Assembly: GCA_965250215.1 (NCBI GenBank)
Contig: CBDFNN010000004.1
Location: 744,001-808,000, forward strand
Direction: 5' to 3'
Source of the DNA: CBDFNN01 sp965250215
GTDB lineage: Bacteria; Bacteroidota; Rhodothermia; Rhodothermales; DATKEJ01
Length of the DNA: 64,000 nucleotides
Made by a program: the position numbers and the translations under genes. Shown one piece after another: positions 16,255 through 24,617 of the stretch (position 1 is the first letter of the stretch; the number at the start of each line of letters is the position of its first letter). The notes under the pieces are model-generated. The model searched no databases. It was not told the origin of the DNA and saw nothing but the letters and a program-made list of their open reading frames with translations.

Positions 16255-17100
16255 ATGAGACAGACCGTAAAGAAGACCTACAAACTATTTATCGATGGAG
16301 CCTTTGTCCGATCGGAGAGAGGGCGCGTGTTGAAGCAAGTCGACAAGAACGACAACTTCCTTGCGAACTACTCCTGGGCGACTCGCAAGGACTATCGCAA
16401 CGCAGTCGGCGCCGCGCGAAAGGCGCAGACGGCATGGGCGAAGAGAACGGCACTCAATCGATCCCTGATTCTATATCGCATTGCCGAGATGCTAGAAGAT
16501 CGGCGTGAAGTATTCGAGTCTCGACTCCTGCAAGTTCAGAAAATGACGAAAGCGAGAGCGGCGGCACAAGTTGACGAAGCCATCGACTGCGCATTCTATT
16601 ATGCGGGTTGGGCCGACAAATTCGGATCGGTTCTTAGCAGTGTGAATCCTGTGGCAGCTCCTTTCTTCAATTTCACCGTGCCAGAGCCTGTTGGTGTGGT
16701 TACGGTTCTAGCTCCCAAAAAGGATTCCCTACTAGGCCTCATGCAGTCTTTCTTGCCGGCTATTTGCTCGGGAAATACGGTCGTCATGATAGTTGAGAAT
16801 GATGCGCCGACATTGGCCATCGATCTTGCCGAGGTCATTGCCACAAGCGATGTACCCAAGGGTGTAATCAACATATTGACCGGTCGGCGAGATGAGTTGC
16901 TCAAATTTGTGGCCGGCCATATGGATGTCAATTCCATATTGGCCTTTGATGCCTCGCAAGAGGAAAAAGTCATTTTGTCCCAAGGGGGAGCAGACAGTGT
17001 CAAGCGGGTTTTCTTTTCCGATCTCAAAAAAGGCGGATCACTGCGAGAAGTCGAACGCTTTCTGGAGATGAAAACGGCTTGGCATCCTGTCGGTACCTAG
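16255..17100 (+). CDS. ALDH-fold protein lacking the catalytic domain (pseudo-ALDH)
   Basis: This 281-residue protein aligns with only the N-terminal, cofactor-domain part of aldehyde dehydrogenases: 'YKLFIDGAFVRS', 'FYYAGWADKFGSV', 'PEPVGVVTVLAP' (in place of the usual 'P.NFP'), 'FLPAICSGNTVVM' and 'VPKGVINILTG'. The 'LELGGK' general-base motif is replaced by 'ILSQGGADSVKRVF', and there is no catalytic Cys segment. The frame is intact with a normal stop, so it does not look like decay. It lies 87 bases behind the catalytic ALDH. ALDH16 enzymes carry a comparable inactive second domain that aids assembly; I infer a split-gene equivalent. A plain paralogue fragment is the alternative. Confidence 0.75.
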   Translation: MRQTVKKTYKLFIDGAFVRSERGRVLKQVDKNDNFLANYSWATRKDYRNAVGAARKAQTAWAKRTALNRSLILYRIAEMLEDRREVFESRLLQVQKMTKARAAAQVDEAIDCAFYYAGWADKFGSVLSSVNPVAAPFFNFTVPEPVGVVTVLAPKKDSLLGLMQSFLPAICSGNTVVMIVENDAPTLAIDLAEVIATSDVPKGVINILTGRRDELLKFVAGHMDVNSILAFDASQEEKVILSQGGADSVKRVFFSDLKKGGSLREVERFLEMKTAWHPVGT

Positions 17101-17439
17101 CACCCATCACAGTCCTCAAATCGGCTTTTTCGAGGCCTATTTCAAAAGAACTTAGAGGTCTACTTTCTAGCTCTCGAGCTTAGCTTAGTTAGGCTAGAAT
17201 TCGGACAATTGAGACCAATATTCGTGGTCGGGACTATTATTGTTAACACTGAGGTAATGCCTTGGGTCCGGATTTATTTATGCCAAGATGAAGGTGGTTT
17301 CATATATAGAAGCGAATACACTATATTGCCACGTGGACGTACAGAAGTGGACACATTGACATGTGTCTGCTATTCGGGATGAGGCCCTAAATGTACTAAA
17401 CATCTTAACATTCCGGTAATAGCTTAAATGGAGGCAACT
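17101..17439 (+). promoter_or_regulatory. intergenic region with palindrome upstream of the pseudo-receiver gene
   Basis: The 339-base gap has no supported gene. A perfect palindromic hairpin GACACAT-TGAC-ATGTGTC lies at 17350-17367, 72 bases before the next start, and could be an operator or a leader stem. GGAGG at 17430-17434, five bases before ATG 17440, is a strong ribosome-binding site that decides that start. No terminator for the ALDH genes is obvious. Confidence 0.35.
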
Positions 17440-18063
17440 ATGAAAGCTAAGAAAGTATCTCGTCGTTCGAGTAAATCGAGCGCAAACTTAACGGGTCATA
17501 CCCTATCTCTCGTTAGGATTCCTGAGCGACGCATTAATCAATATCTTGAGGAGGAGATGATCGATGCAAGCATACGGACTGAAGTAATGCGATCTGCGGT
17601 GGGGATGCCCGTCAGCGGAGATTACACTCAGAGCATTGGAGTTGGGCGATCAGAACGTAAAAGTCTGAAGCGACCGTCAACCAGGAAGACTACGAAGAAG
17701 GGAACGATCCTGATTATCGCTGGACCAAAAGACAAAGGAGCTAGCTCTTTCGCATCTTCACTCTCGAAAAAGTATGACGTAGTCATATGTACGAAAATCA
17801 CAGAGTGTAAAAAGCAGTTCGAGGCACGTAAGCCAGATATCCTTCTGGGCTTTGTGAAAGAAATGAATGAGGTGAAACTACTTCACTATTTCAAGAAAGT
17901 CTCGGGTGAGAAGAGTAACGACTCGCTCTTGGTCATGGTAGCATCTCATCACTATAAGCTCGAGGAGCGTCTACATTACTATTGGGCTGGTATCGATACA
18001 CATCTCCTGCTTCCGGCAACTAGTCTGGAAATGGATGAGATTGTAACGAGCTGGAAAAGCTAG
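17440..18063 (+). CDS. protein with degenerate receiver (pseudo-REC) domain
   Basis: ATG 17440 is chosen because GGAGG stands five bases before it; the in-frame ATG at 17428 overlaps that site. The first 85 residues are basic and Ser-rich ('KAKKVSRRSSKSS') with no known domain. The C-terminal 120 residues run like a response-regulator receiver: 'GTILIIAGPKDKGAS', 'KYDVVICTKITECKKQFEAR', 'KPDILLGFVKEMNE', 'SLLVMVASHHYKLEERLHYY', 'GIDTHLLLPATSLEM'. The phosphoacceptor Asp expected after 'PDILL' is missing and the conserved Lys before Pro is Leu, so phosphorylation in the normal way is unlikely. No histidine kinase is nearby. The assignment is by pattern only. Confidence 0.5.
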   Translation: MKAKKVSRRSSKSSANLTGHTLSLVRIPERRINQYLEEEMIDASIRTEVMRSAVGMPVSGDYTQSIGVGRSERKSLKRPSTRKTTKKGTILIIAGPKDKGASSFASSLSKKYDVVICTKITECKKQFEARKPDILLGFVKEMNEVKLLHYFKKVSGEKSNDSLLVMVASHHYKLEERLHYYWAGIDTHLLLPATSLEMDEIVTSWKS

Positions 18064-18259
18064 GACCTTGATCCTTACAACTGATAAGGCGATCGAAAGA
18101 TTGGGGATTTGCTAGGAGTCCGAGGCTTGGCAAACTCTTTTCAGTGATACCCAAAATCTGAGCGTGATAGCGATTGATGAGTTAAGTACCTAGCCTCGTC
18201 ACTGTGTCTATCACAGACAAGGCCAGATCATTTAGATTGGTACTTTTTCTCGAATTATA
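18064..18259. other. intergenic region between convergent genes
   Basis: The 196 bases between the pseudo-receiver gene and the convergent SixA-like gene contain only weak short inverted repeats (CTGTG-TCTAT-CACAG near 18203). I see no gene, word array or clear terminator here. Confidence 0.3.
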
Positions 18260-18754
18260 CTAGTCAGCGATTTGTCGTGGTCCAACAAACCACTGCAAGA
18301 CCCCCGTACCTGCTCGTACCTGGGACCAGTCTGCAAATCCAAATTCGATACAGGCTATCGATGCCGTGGTAACTCGTACATAGCCACCGCCGGTCAAAGA
18401 CGCGATCATAGACGAGGTGGTTGGCTCGTGACCAAGAATCATAAGATTCTGGACATCTGGATTGCATGAGCTAATGATCTCGTAGATATCCGAGGAGTTG
18501 GCGTGATAGACTTTTTCTTCAAATCGAATTGGGCAGGAAAGTCCACTTTCTTCAAGAAAGTAGCCAAGGGTTTGCTTCGTTCTAACAGAAGTTGAGGAGA
18601 CGATCAAGTTAGGCTGATCGCTCTGTTGCGACACAAATCGACCCATGCGCTTGGCCGATTTTACACCACGTTTATTAAGAGGCCTTTCATGGTCACCGGA
18701 ATAATCGGCATCCCAATCGGACTTGGCGTGGCGCATTAGAAACAATTTTAGCAT
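18260..18754 (-). CDS. SixA-like histidine phosphatase family protein
   Basis: A branch-1 histidine phosphatase: the catalytic 'LFLMRHAKSDWD' (RHA/RHG motif) lies at the N-terminus, 'HERPLNKRG' follows, then 'VSSTSVRTKQT' and the second His in 'LMILGHEPTTSSM'. At 164 residues it matches SixA-type proteins, which dephosphorylate phosphohistidine on signalling proteins, though the target is unknown. ATG 18754 is preferred because the motif begins directly after it; a TTG seven codons upstream is possible. It is transcribed away from fmt, with 67 bases between the two starts. Confidence 0.85.
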   Translation of the reverse strand: MLKLFLMRHAKSDWDADYSGDHERPLNKRGVKSAKRMGRFVSQQSDQPNLIVSSTSVRTKQTLGYFLEESGLSCPIRFEEKVYHANSSDIYEIISSCNPDVQNLMILGHEPTTSSMIASLTGGGYVRVTTASIACIEFGFADWSQVRAGTGVLQWFVGPRQIAD

Positions 18755-18821
18755 GGCATTATGGTCTTGAAACAAAAGCGACTGAAATGTCCTTCACTTG
18801 ATCCACCGACGAGCCTAATAC

Positions 18822-19754
18822 ATGAAAATTGTCTTCATGGGTACGCCTGATTTTGCAGTGCCCTCCTTGGAAATCTTGATAGAGAACGGCTTCAAACCCG
18901 TAGCGGTAGTCACCGGCGAAGATAAGGCCCGTGGAAGGGGAAGAAAAATAAGAATGACCCCAATCAAGGAGCTTGCAATCGAACAAGGGATTCCTGTTCT
19001 GCAACCCAGCTCCGTTAAGAGCGATTCCTTTGCGAAAGAAGTCTCTGATATCAATCCAGACCTCATCATCGTCGTTGCTTTTCGCATCCTTCCGGAAAAA
19101 GTATTTGGTCAGGCAAAACTTGGCTCTTTCAATTTGCACGGATCGATCCTGCCGGCATTCCGAGGAGCAGCTCCAATAAATCGTGCTATCATGACGGGAG
19201 CGGAAAAGACAGGATTGACCACCTTCTTTCTAGAGGCGAAGGTCGATACGGGAAATATCATCGGCACCTGCGAGACAGAGATAGGGCCAGATGAGACGGC
19301 TGGCGAGGTCCACGACCGGCTCAAGGATATGGGTGCCATTCTAGTCTTGGAAACCGTTCAGAAGATCGAAAAGGGTGAAGTTGAAGTGTCCATGCAAGAT
19401 GATTCTTTAGCTACTCCTGCTCCCAAAATATTCCGAGATGATTGCCGAATCCCTTGGGAAAAATCGGCCGCAGAAGTGCACAATCATATTCGAGGACTGT
19501 CTCCCAGACCAACGGCCTTCACAGATCTAGATGAGGTCTCGTACAAGATTTTTAAAAGTGCGTTGCCTACAGACTTTGAAGATGCGGAGCATGAAGGACC
19601 AGGTCATTTCTTTATAGACGACGATAGACTGTTTGTAGCCTGTGGAGAAGGCTTCGTTGAAATCTTAGAGTTGCAACGGCCGAGTAAGAGTCGGCAAGCC
19701 TTCAAGGACTTTAACATGGGATTTCAGCTGGATCGGAGGTGTAAATTCCGCTAG
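18822..19754 (+). CDS. fmt: methionyl-tRNA formyltransferase
   Basis: It transfers a formyl group from 10-formyl-THF to Met-tRNA(fMet), making the initiator tRNA. The 310-residue length is typical. Seen: 'KIVFMGTPDFAVPSLE', the folate/catalytic region 'NLHGSILPAFRGAAPINRAI' (Asn-His catalytic pair, with the conserved 'LPxxRGAAPI' loop) and the C-terminal tRNA-binding OB domain ('FRDDCRIPW', 'IRGLSPRPTAF'). The commonly adjacent def (peptide deformylase) is not here. A word-repeat spacer separates it from the convergent RND exporter. Confidence 0.96.
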   Translation: MKIVFMGTPDFAVPSLEILIENGFKPVAVVTGEDKARGRGRKIRMTPIKELAIEQGIPVLQPSSVKSDSFAKEVSDINPDLIIVVAFRILPEKVFGQAKLGSFNLHGSILPAFRGAAPINRAIMTGAEKTGLTTFFLEAKVDTGNIIGTCETEIGPDETAGEVHDRLKDMGAILVLETVQKIEKGEVEVSMQDDSLATPAPKIFRDDCRIPWEKSAAEVHNHIRGLSPRPTAFTDLDEVSYKIFKSALPTDFEDAEHEGPGHFFIDDDRLFVACGEGFVEILELQRPSKSRQAFKDFNMGFQLDRRCKFR

Positions 19755-19965
19755 GAAGTCTTCAGCTTTCAGCCCTCAGACGTGTTCGGTGTTCCGTCGT
19801 CCGTGTTCCGAAGATCGTTGGCCGCTGGCCGGAATACGGATCACCACTTTCTTCGGACGATCCAAAGCTGAAGCTGATTATTAATTAAGATTGTTGACAT
19901 CCGGAAAACGGAACACTGAAAACGGAACACGAATCTTCTGACGACTGAAGGCTGAGATCTGACGA
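19755..19965. repeat. inverted word-repeat spacer between fmt and RND exporter
   Basis: The left half contains TTCAGCTTTCAGCCCTCAG then GTGTTCGGTGTTCCGTC and CGTGTTCCG. The right half contains GGAACACTGAAAACGGAACAC then CTGACGACTGAAGGCTGAG. The right half is therefore the reverse complement of the left in vocabulary and order, with many small differences. The gap lies between convergent genes and could form a large bidirectional hairpin; no T-run is present. The last word ends at the stop of the exporter gene. Confidence 0.6.
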
Positions 19966-22215
19966 CTATTTGTCGAAGTGTATCATCAAGGCCGGCAGCA
20001 ACAACAGATTTGTGACCAACGCGATGATCAAAGTCAGCGCCGTCATCCCCCCAAGAATAGCATTGCCCCCAAAGCCTGAAAAGACAAAGATCGAAAAGCC
20101 GACCGAGAGAACTACCGAGGTATAGAAGATCGCCTTTCCGGTCTCCCTCAAGGTTTGATGCACAGCTACCTCCGTCGATTTTCCAGCCTTCCTCAATATT
20201 CGATACTTGGCCAAAAAGTGAATGGAGTCGTCAACTGCGATACCAAATGCTAGAGGGAAGATTAACATCGTTGATAGCCTTAAGCCGACATCGAAATAGC
20301 CCATAGCGCCTGCTACAAAAAGTAGCGGAATGACATTTGGAATGATGGACAAGAGGACCAACTTTACCGACTTGAACAGGAAGGCCATCACAACTGAGAT
20401 CGCGATGAGTGCCAGAAAGAGGCTGTACAAAAGATTGATCAGTAGACCTTTTCCCATCAGAGTCGAGGTAACGGCATTGCCGGTCACGATGACCTTGAAC
20501 TGATCCGAGTTGAACACTTCTGATGCAAGGCTATCGACCCGCGATACTAAGGCTGTCATTTTCGATGTGCCAAGATCCGGTACTCCCAAGCTGATTCGTA
20601 CAGAGGAGTAGGTGGAATCAACGAGACCGGGAATATTTGCCAGACCGTTTTCGCCGTTTTGTGATCGCAGGCTTCGCAACAAGAAAGGTAACTCTCGGCC
20701 TGAAGGCATTCTGTACTGACTCTCATGCCCGCCGAGAAAAGCCTGTGTCGCAGCCTTGCTGACATCCGCGATCGACAAGCTTCTTTCAACCTCCTCCAGC
20801 TCTGACAACTTCTGATCAAGTGTACTAACAAGATTCAAGTTTCTATTAGAGCGAAATTGCCCCGGCCTTTTCGATTCTATGACGACATCCATGGGAAGTA
20901 CGCCACCAAAACTCTTTTCGAATTTCTGAACATTGATATTCACCTGGTCATCGTCCTTGAAATCAGAGAAGACTTTTACATCGGACGAGACCTTCGTAAT
21001 ACCGACAACCCCAATAACGGCAAGTCCCATAAAAGCCAGGATGATTCGACCCGCTCTTTTCGAAACTATGCCAAAGAGCGCATCGAAGAATCCAATCAGT
21101 CTATCGCCGTGTGTAAATTGGAGTGTCTTAATCGAAGGCTTTCTCGACAGGAAATAGGTAATGGGCATGATGCCCATAGTCAAGATGTAGACCATCGCGA
21201 CCCCGGCTGAGGCGTACTTTCCGAAAATGGTCAGTTGTGTACTACCCGAGAAAATCAAGACGCCAAAACCAACAACAGTAGTGAGACTTGTCAGGAAAGT
21301 GGCATAGCCTGTGGTCTCGATTGTGGCAACCAATGCCGCTCGCTTGTCGCCCATCTGTTCAAAGAGCGTGTAATATTTGGAGGCGATATGGATGGCGGTT
21401 GCCATGCCGATTACCACAATCAAAGGCGGAAGCATCGCGGTTACGATACTGAGATCCTGATGACTCACGCCGAGTAATCCGAATGTCCAGATCAGCCCGC
21501 AGATGACGACAATGGTCGTCAAAATCACGGCTCGGATAGAACGGAACATGAGATAGAGAAGTACGATCGAAATCAGAATCGCGAGAACGGTAAAGAGAGG
21601 CGTCTCGGCCTTGATTCGATTCGTGTACTGCGTCCTCAAGAATGGATAGCCGACCATGTAGGATCCAGGAAATTTGGACTCCAGAACCTCTGTAAATTGA
21701 TTGACAAGGGACACACGTGAACCGGAGGCCATTATGTCGTTTTCCAGCTTCAGAGCAAAGAGGGTCGCTTTTCCATCTCTCGAGAGCAGAAGTTTGCTCA
21801 AAAGTGGTTCTTTTTTCAGCTGCTCTCTAATCTCGTTTGCACTGGATGGTCCCGCCGACACGAGTGCCGAACCCTCCCTTTCGAGACGAGGTGGATTGGC
21901 TAGACTTAGTACGTACTCGATTCCGTCCTCGGCCTCCATTTCAGCCGACATTTCCTTTAGTCCATCCAGATAATCATTCGACAGACTATCGACGAATGGG
22001 ATGACGGCGTAAATGAATCCCTGACTGAAGCCAAATTTTTTTCCAGCACTTACGAATGCCTTGTATTCGGGTGATTCCTCGGAAATAAAACCGCCGCCTT
22101 TTTGGTCAGTTTTGACCTGAAAAGACCAGTAGCCAAAGAAAACTGTAAAGATTACAGTGAGGCTAAGGACTACCCAACGGTAGTCAAAAAGTATGTTGGC
22201 AATGCGATTCCACAT
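19966..22215 (-). CDS. RND/MMPL-type transporter
   Basis: A 749-residue polytopic inner-membrane protein with two repeats of one TM helix, a large periplasmic loop and five clustered TM helices, the layout of hydrophobe/amphiphile RND exporters (MMPL/HpnN-like). The diagnostic helix-4 sequence 'FPLAFGIAVDDSIHFLAKYR' occurs in the second half and 'ATAIHIASKYYTLFEQM' in the first. Transport is expected to be proton-driven. No periplasmic adaptor or outer-membrane channel gene is next to it, so it probably acts as a stand-alone lipid or hydrophobic-compound exporter. The substrate is unknown. Its start faces moxR. Confidence 0.87.
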   Translation of the reverse strand: MWNRIANILFDYRWVVLSLTVIFTVFFGYWSFQVKTDQKGGGFISEESPEYKAFVSAGKKFGFSQGFIYAVIPFVDSLSNDYLDGLKEMSAEMEAEDGIEYVLSLANPPRLEREGSALVSAGPSSANEIREQLKKEPLLSKLLLSRDGKATLFALKLENDIMASGSRVSLVNQFTEVLESKFPGSYMVGYPFLRTQYTNRIKAETPLFTVLAILISIVLLYLMFRSIRAVILTTIVVICGLIWTFGLLGVSHQDLSIVTAMLPPLIVVIGMATAIHIASKYYTLFEQMGDKRAALVATIETTGYATFLTSLTTVVGFGVLIFSGSTQLTIFGKYASAGVAMVYILTMGIMPITYFLSRKPSIKTLQFTHGDRLIGFFDALFGIVSKRAGRIILAFMGLAVIGVVGITKVSSDVKVFSDFKDDDQVNINVQKFEKSFGGVLPMDVVIESKRPGQFRSNRNLNLVSTLDQKLSELEEVERSLSIADVSKAATQAFLGGHESQYRMPSGRELPFLLRSLRSQNGENGLANIPGLVDSTYSSVRISLGVPDLGTSKMTALVSRVDSLASEVFNSDQFKVIVTGNAVTSTLMGKGLLINLLYSLFLALIAISVVMAFLFKSVKLVLLSIIPNVIPLLFVAGAMGYFDVGLRLSTMLIFPLAFGIAVDDSIHFLAKYRILRKAGKSTEVAVHQTLRETGKAIFYTSVVLSVGFSIFVFSGFGGNAILGGMTALTLIIALVTNLLLLPALMIHFDK

Positions 22216-22457
22216 GGGTTAGGGAAGATAACCTTTTAGCTAACCATTGCTACGGGAATCTCGATTCCGGTGTCTTGAGTCTCTTTCAAAGACTGCACTT
22301 CACAGATCTTGAAAAACCATTACGATGGCAAGACTATAAGGAAGCTTCTCATTAGTCACTTCGCTAGAATAGGAGCCCAAAAAAAGCTATCTTGTGCGTT
22401 TGGAGATAACCACCCCGGCCTTCCACTAGGCCAAAGTAATCGAAAATTGTAAGACCC
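22216..22457. promoter_or_regulatory. divergent promoter region between RND exporter and MoxR ATPase
   Basis: The 242 bases between two divergent starts must hold both promoters. A/T-rich stretches are present but I do not recognise clear -33/-7 or -35/-10 boxes or an operator. Apparent open frames here are antisense to the MoxR gene start. Confidence 0.3.
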
Positions 22458-23459
22458 ATGGCGGATACCCCGTTTAATATTGAGGAGATAAATGCGAAAA
22501 TTGCTCAGGAGAGCAGTTTTATAGACGACTTGCGTCGTGAAGTTGGGAAGGTTGTTGTTGGCCAAACCTACATGGTTGAGCGACTTTTGGTAGCTCTACT
22601 CGCAGATGGGCACGTACTCCTAGAAGGCGTACCCGGTCTCGCAAAAACGCTTACAGTGAGCTCTTTGGCAAAAGCCATCGGTACGGAGTTTCAGCGCATC
22701 CAGTTCACTCCAGATTTGCTACCAGCCGACTTGATCGGTACTCTGATTTATAATCAGAAGAAGGGCGAGTTCTTCATCAAGAAAGGTCCCATCTTCTCGA
22801 ACATCGTACTGGCTGATGAGATCAACAGATCTCCAGCAAAGGTTCAGTCTGCCCTGCTTGAAGCGATGCAGGAGCGCCAGGTAACCATCGGTGAAACGAC
22901 ATTTCCTTTGGACGCTCCATTCTTGGTCCTCGCGACGCAGAACCCTATTGAGCAGGAAGGTACTTATCCGCTTCCCGAAGCGCAGGTTGACCGTTTCATG
23001 ATGAAGATCACCGTCGATTATCCAGACCGAGACGAGGAACTAGAAATCATGCGAAGGATGGCTCGGACTGGTGCCGGTTATGAGATCCAACCAGTCGTTC
23101 GTCCTGAGCAGATTCTTTCGGCTCGAAAGATATTGAATCGGATGTATATCGATGAGAGGGTAGAGGAGTACATAGTGGATCTTGTTGTGGCCACAAGGGA
23201 GCCGAAGAAATTCAGACTTAACTCCGTCGCCCCGATGATCAACTTTGGAGCATCGCCTAGAGCAACGATCAGTTTGAACCTAGCCTCCAGAGCACATGCC
23301 TTCTTGAATCATCGTGCCTACGTCACGCCAGAGGATGTGAAGTCGATCGCCATGGACGTTCTTCGTCACAGAATCGCGCTTACTTATGAGGCCGAGGCTG
23401 AAGAGATCTCTAGCGACAAGATTGTCCAGAAGATTCTAGACAACATTGAAGTCCCTTAG
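22458..23459 (+). CDS. MoxR-family AAA+ ATPase
   Basis: A 333-residue AAA+ ATPase of the MoxR/RavA group, chaperones that act with VWA-domain partners on membrane or periplasmic complexes. Walker A is 'EGVPGLAKT', Walker B 'IVLADEINR', sensor 1 'LVLATQNPIEQEG', and arginine-finger/sensor 2 elements lie in 'GASPRATISLNLASRAHAFL'. Length and the lid domain are typical. The DUF58 and VWA genes that normally follow moxR are absent; instead an inverted repeat and a convergent DHDPS-family gene follow. Confidence 0.93.
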   Translation: MADTPFNIEEINAKIAQESSFIDDLRREVGKVVVGQTYMVERLLVALLADGHVLLEGVPGLAKTLTVSSLAKAIGTEFQRIQFTPDLLPADLIGTLIYNQKKGEFFIKKGPIFSNIVLADEINRSPAKVQSALLEAMQERQVTIGETTFPLDAPFLVLATQNPIEQEGTYPLPEAQVDRFMMKITVDYPDRDEELEIMRRMARTGAGYEIQPVVRPEQILSARKILNRMYIDERVEEYIVDLVVATREPKKFRLNSVAPMINFGASPRATISLNLASRAHAFLNHRAYVTPEDVKSIAMDVLRHRIALTYEAEAEEISSDKIVQKILDNIEVP

Positions 23460-23462
23460 GAA

Positions 23463-23590
23463 GTTACGAGTGTCGAGTTTCGAGTACTGAGATAGGAGTA
23501 AGGCGTTTGAGTAGTCCTATGTTACCATAAAATCAGAGTAGCCAACTCAACCTAATCTTACCCGAGACTCGTAACTCGAAACTCAAGACT
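23463..23590. repeat. inverted word repeat between moxR and DHDPS-family gene
   Basis: GTCGAGTTTCGAGTACTGAG (23472-23491) at the left is answered by CTCGTAACTCGAAACTCAAG (23568-23587) at the right, the shared core being GAGTTTCGAGT/ACTCGAAACTC. Similarity extends to GGAGTAAGG/CTTACCC towards the loop, giving arms of about 33 bases. It lies between convergent genes, where it could act as a bidirectional terminator. The right arm is read as the last dozen codons of the DHDPS-family gene. Confidence 0.65.
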
Positions 23591-24466
23591 AGTTATTAGT
23601 TCTGCTCGCTCCGACTCCTCCAACTCACGCAGAGGCGGTCTTAACCGATTCCATTCGGCGTCATTACGATAGTGAGCAATTGCGGCTTTCATAGCAGCGA
23701 TCATCTTCGGTCCTTGAAAAAGCATCCTAGTCTCGATCAACTCCTCTTGCTGCTGATCGGCGTCCGCATCCGTCCAAGTTTTGGCTAGTTTTGCAATGGC
23801 ACCTGGATTGACGTTAGCAGTGGCACTAATGCAACCGGCTCCCCCAGCGCGAAGAGTTTGAAGGAGAAAACTCTCCGATCCCGAAAATACTTGGAAGCCT
23901 TCGGGTTGGAATTCTCGGAGCATCGCTTGAGTATGGTCCCAGTCACCCGAACTATCCTTTACTCCAGCTACTATTTCCGGAAAGTTTTTCAGTAAGCGCT
24001 CTGTCAGTTTGAGACTGAGCTTTACATGAGTCACCTGCGGAATATTGTACAAGAAAATCCGCAGTCTATCGTCTCCTACCCTTTCGATAACCTCGGAGAA
24101 ATAGCGATACAATCCCTCATCGTCATTATTCTTGTAGTAGAAAGGAGGAAGCATCAACACACCTCCGCATCCAAGAGAGACCGCTTTTTTGGTCAACTCT
24201 ATGGTTTCTGTCAGAGCGCAAGAACCGGTCCCAGGCATCATTCGAGCGGACGGAATTTGGGCATCGACTAGGCGTTCTAGCAATCCAAATTTCTCTTTAA
24301 GAGAGAGCGAATTTCCTTCTGAGTTCGTGCCAAATACAGCCAGTCCAACATCATTCGAGAGCAACCACTGACAATGCTCGATCAGACGATCGGCGTTCGG
24401 TTTAAGATCTATATCGAAGGGGGTCAAGACAGGTGAAAAAACGCCTTCCAACTTTGATTTGGTCAT
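23558..24466 (-). CDS. dihydrodipicolinate synthase/N-acetylneuraminate lyase family aldolase
   Basis: A TIM-barrel class I aldolase/lyase. 'GVFSPVLTPFD' opens it, the dicarboxylate-binding motif reads 'GTNSEGNSLSL' instead of DapA's 'GTTGE', the tyrosine is in 'FLYNIPQVTH' and the Schiff-base Lys in 'AGVKDSSGDW'. The altered motif argues against a standard DapA and for a catabolic lyase such as a keto-deoxy-sugar or hydroxy-oxoglutarate aldolase; the substrate is open. ATG 24466 is chosen; a GTG 11 codons upstream is possible. The last residues ('TSLEFRVTSLG') are encoded by the intergenic repeat and are probably not ancestral. It is divergent from proC. Confidence 0.85.
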   Translation of the reverse strand: MTKSKLEGVFSPVLTPFDIDLKPNADRLIEHCQWLLSNDVGLAVFGTNSEGNSLSLKEKFGLLERLVDAQIPSARMMPGTGSCALTETIELTKKAVSLGCGGVLMLPPFYYKNNDDEGLYRYFSEVIERVGDDRLRIFLYNIPQVTHVKLSLKLTERLLKNFPEIVAGVKDSSGDWDHTQAMLREFQPEGFQVFSGSESFLLQTLRAGGAGCISATANVNPGAIAKLAKTWTDADADQQQEELIETRMLFQGPKMIAAMKAAIAHYRNDAEWNRLRPPLRELEESERAELITSLEFRVTSLG

Positions 24467-24617
24467 ACTTGTTTGTTTGAGGTAAGGTATGATTGTCACG
24501 AGTAATCCCTAGCGACATATTGCTATCATTTCCCATTATTCAAATAAAACAACTTTCGATGGGCGTGCCTTACTTTGCCCAAATCCCAACCCACACCGAT
24601 CGAATGATATCCAACAT

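Noticed and set aside
16255..17100. Second ALDH as a pseudogene
   Set aside because: The frame is intact and no remnant of the missing catalytic domain is seen downstream of its stop.
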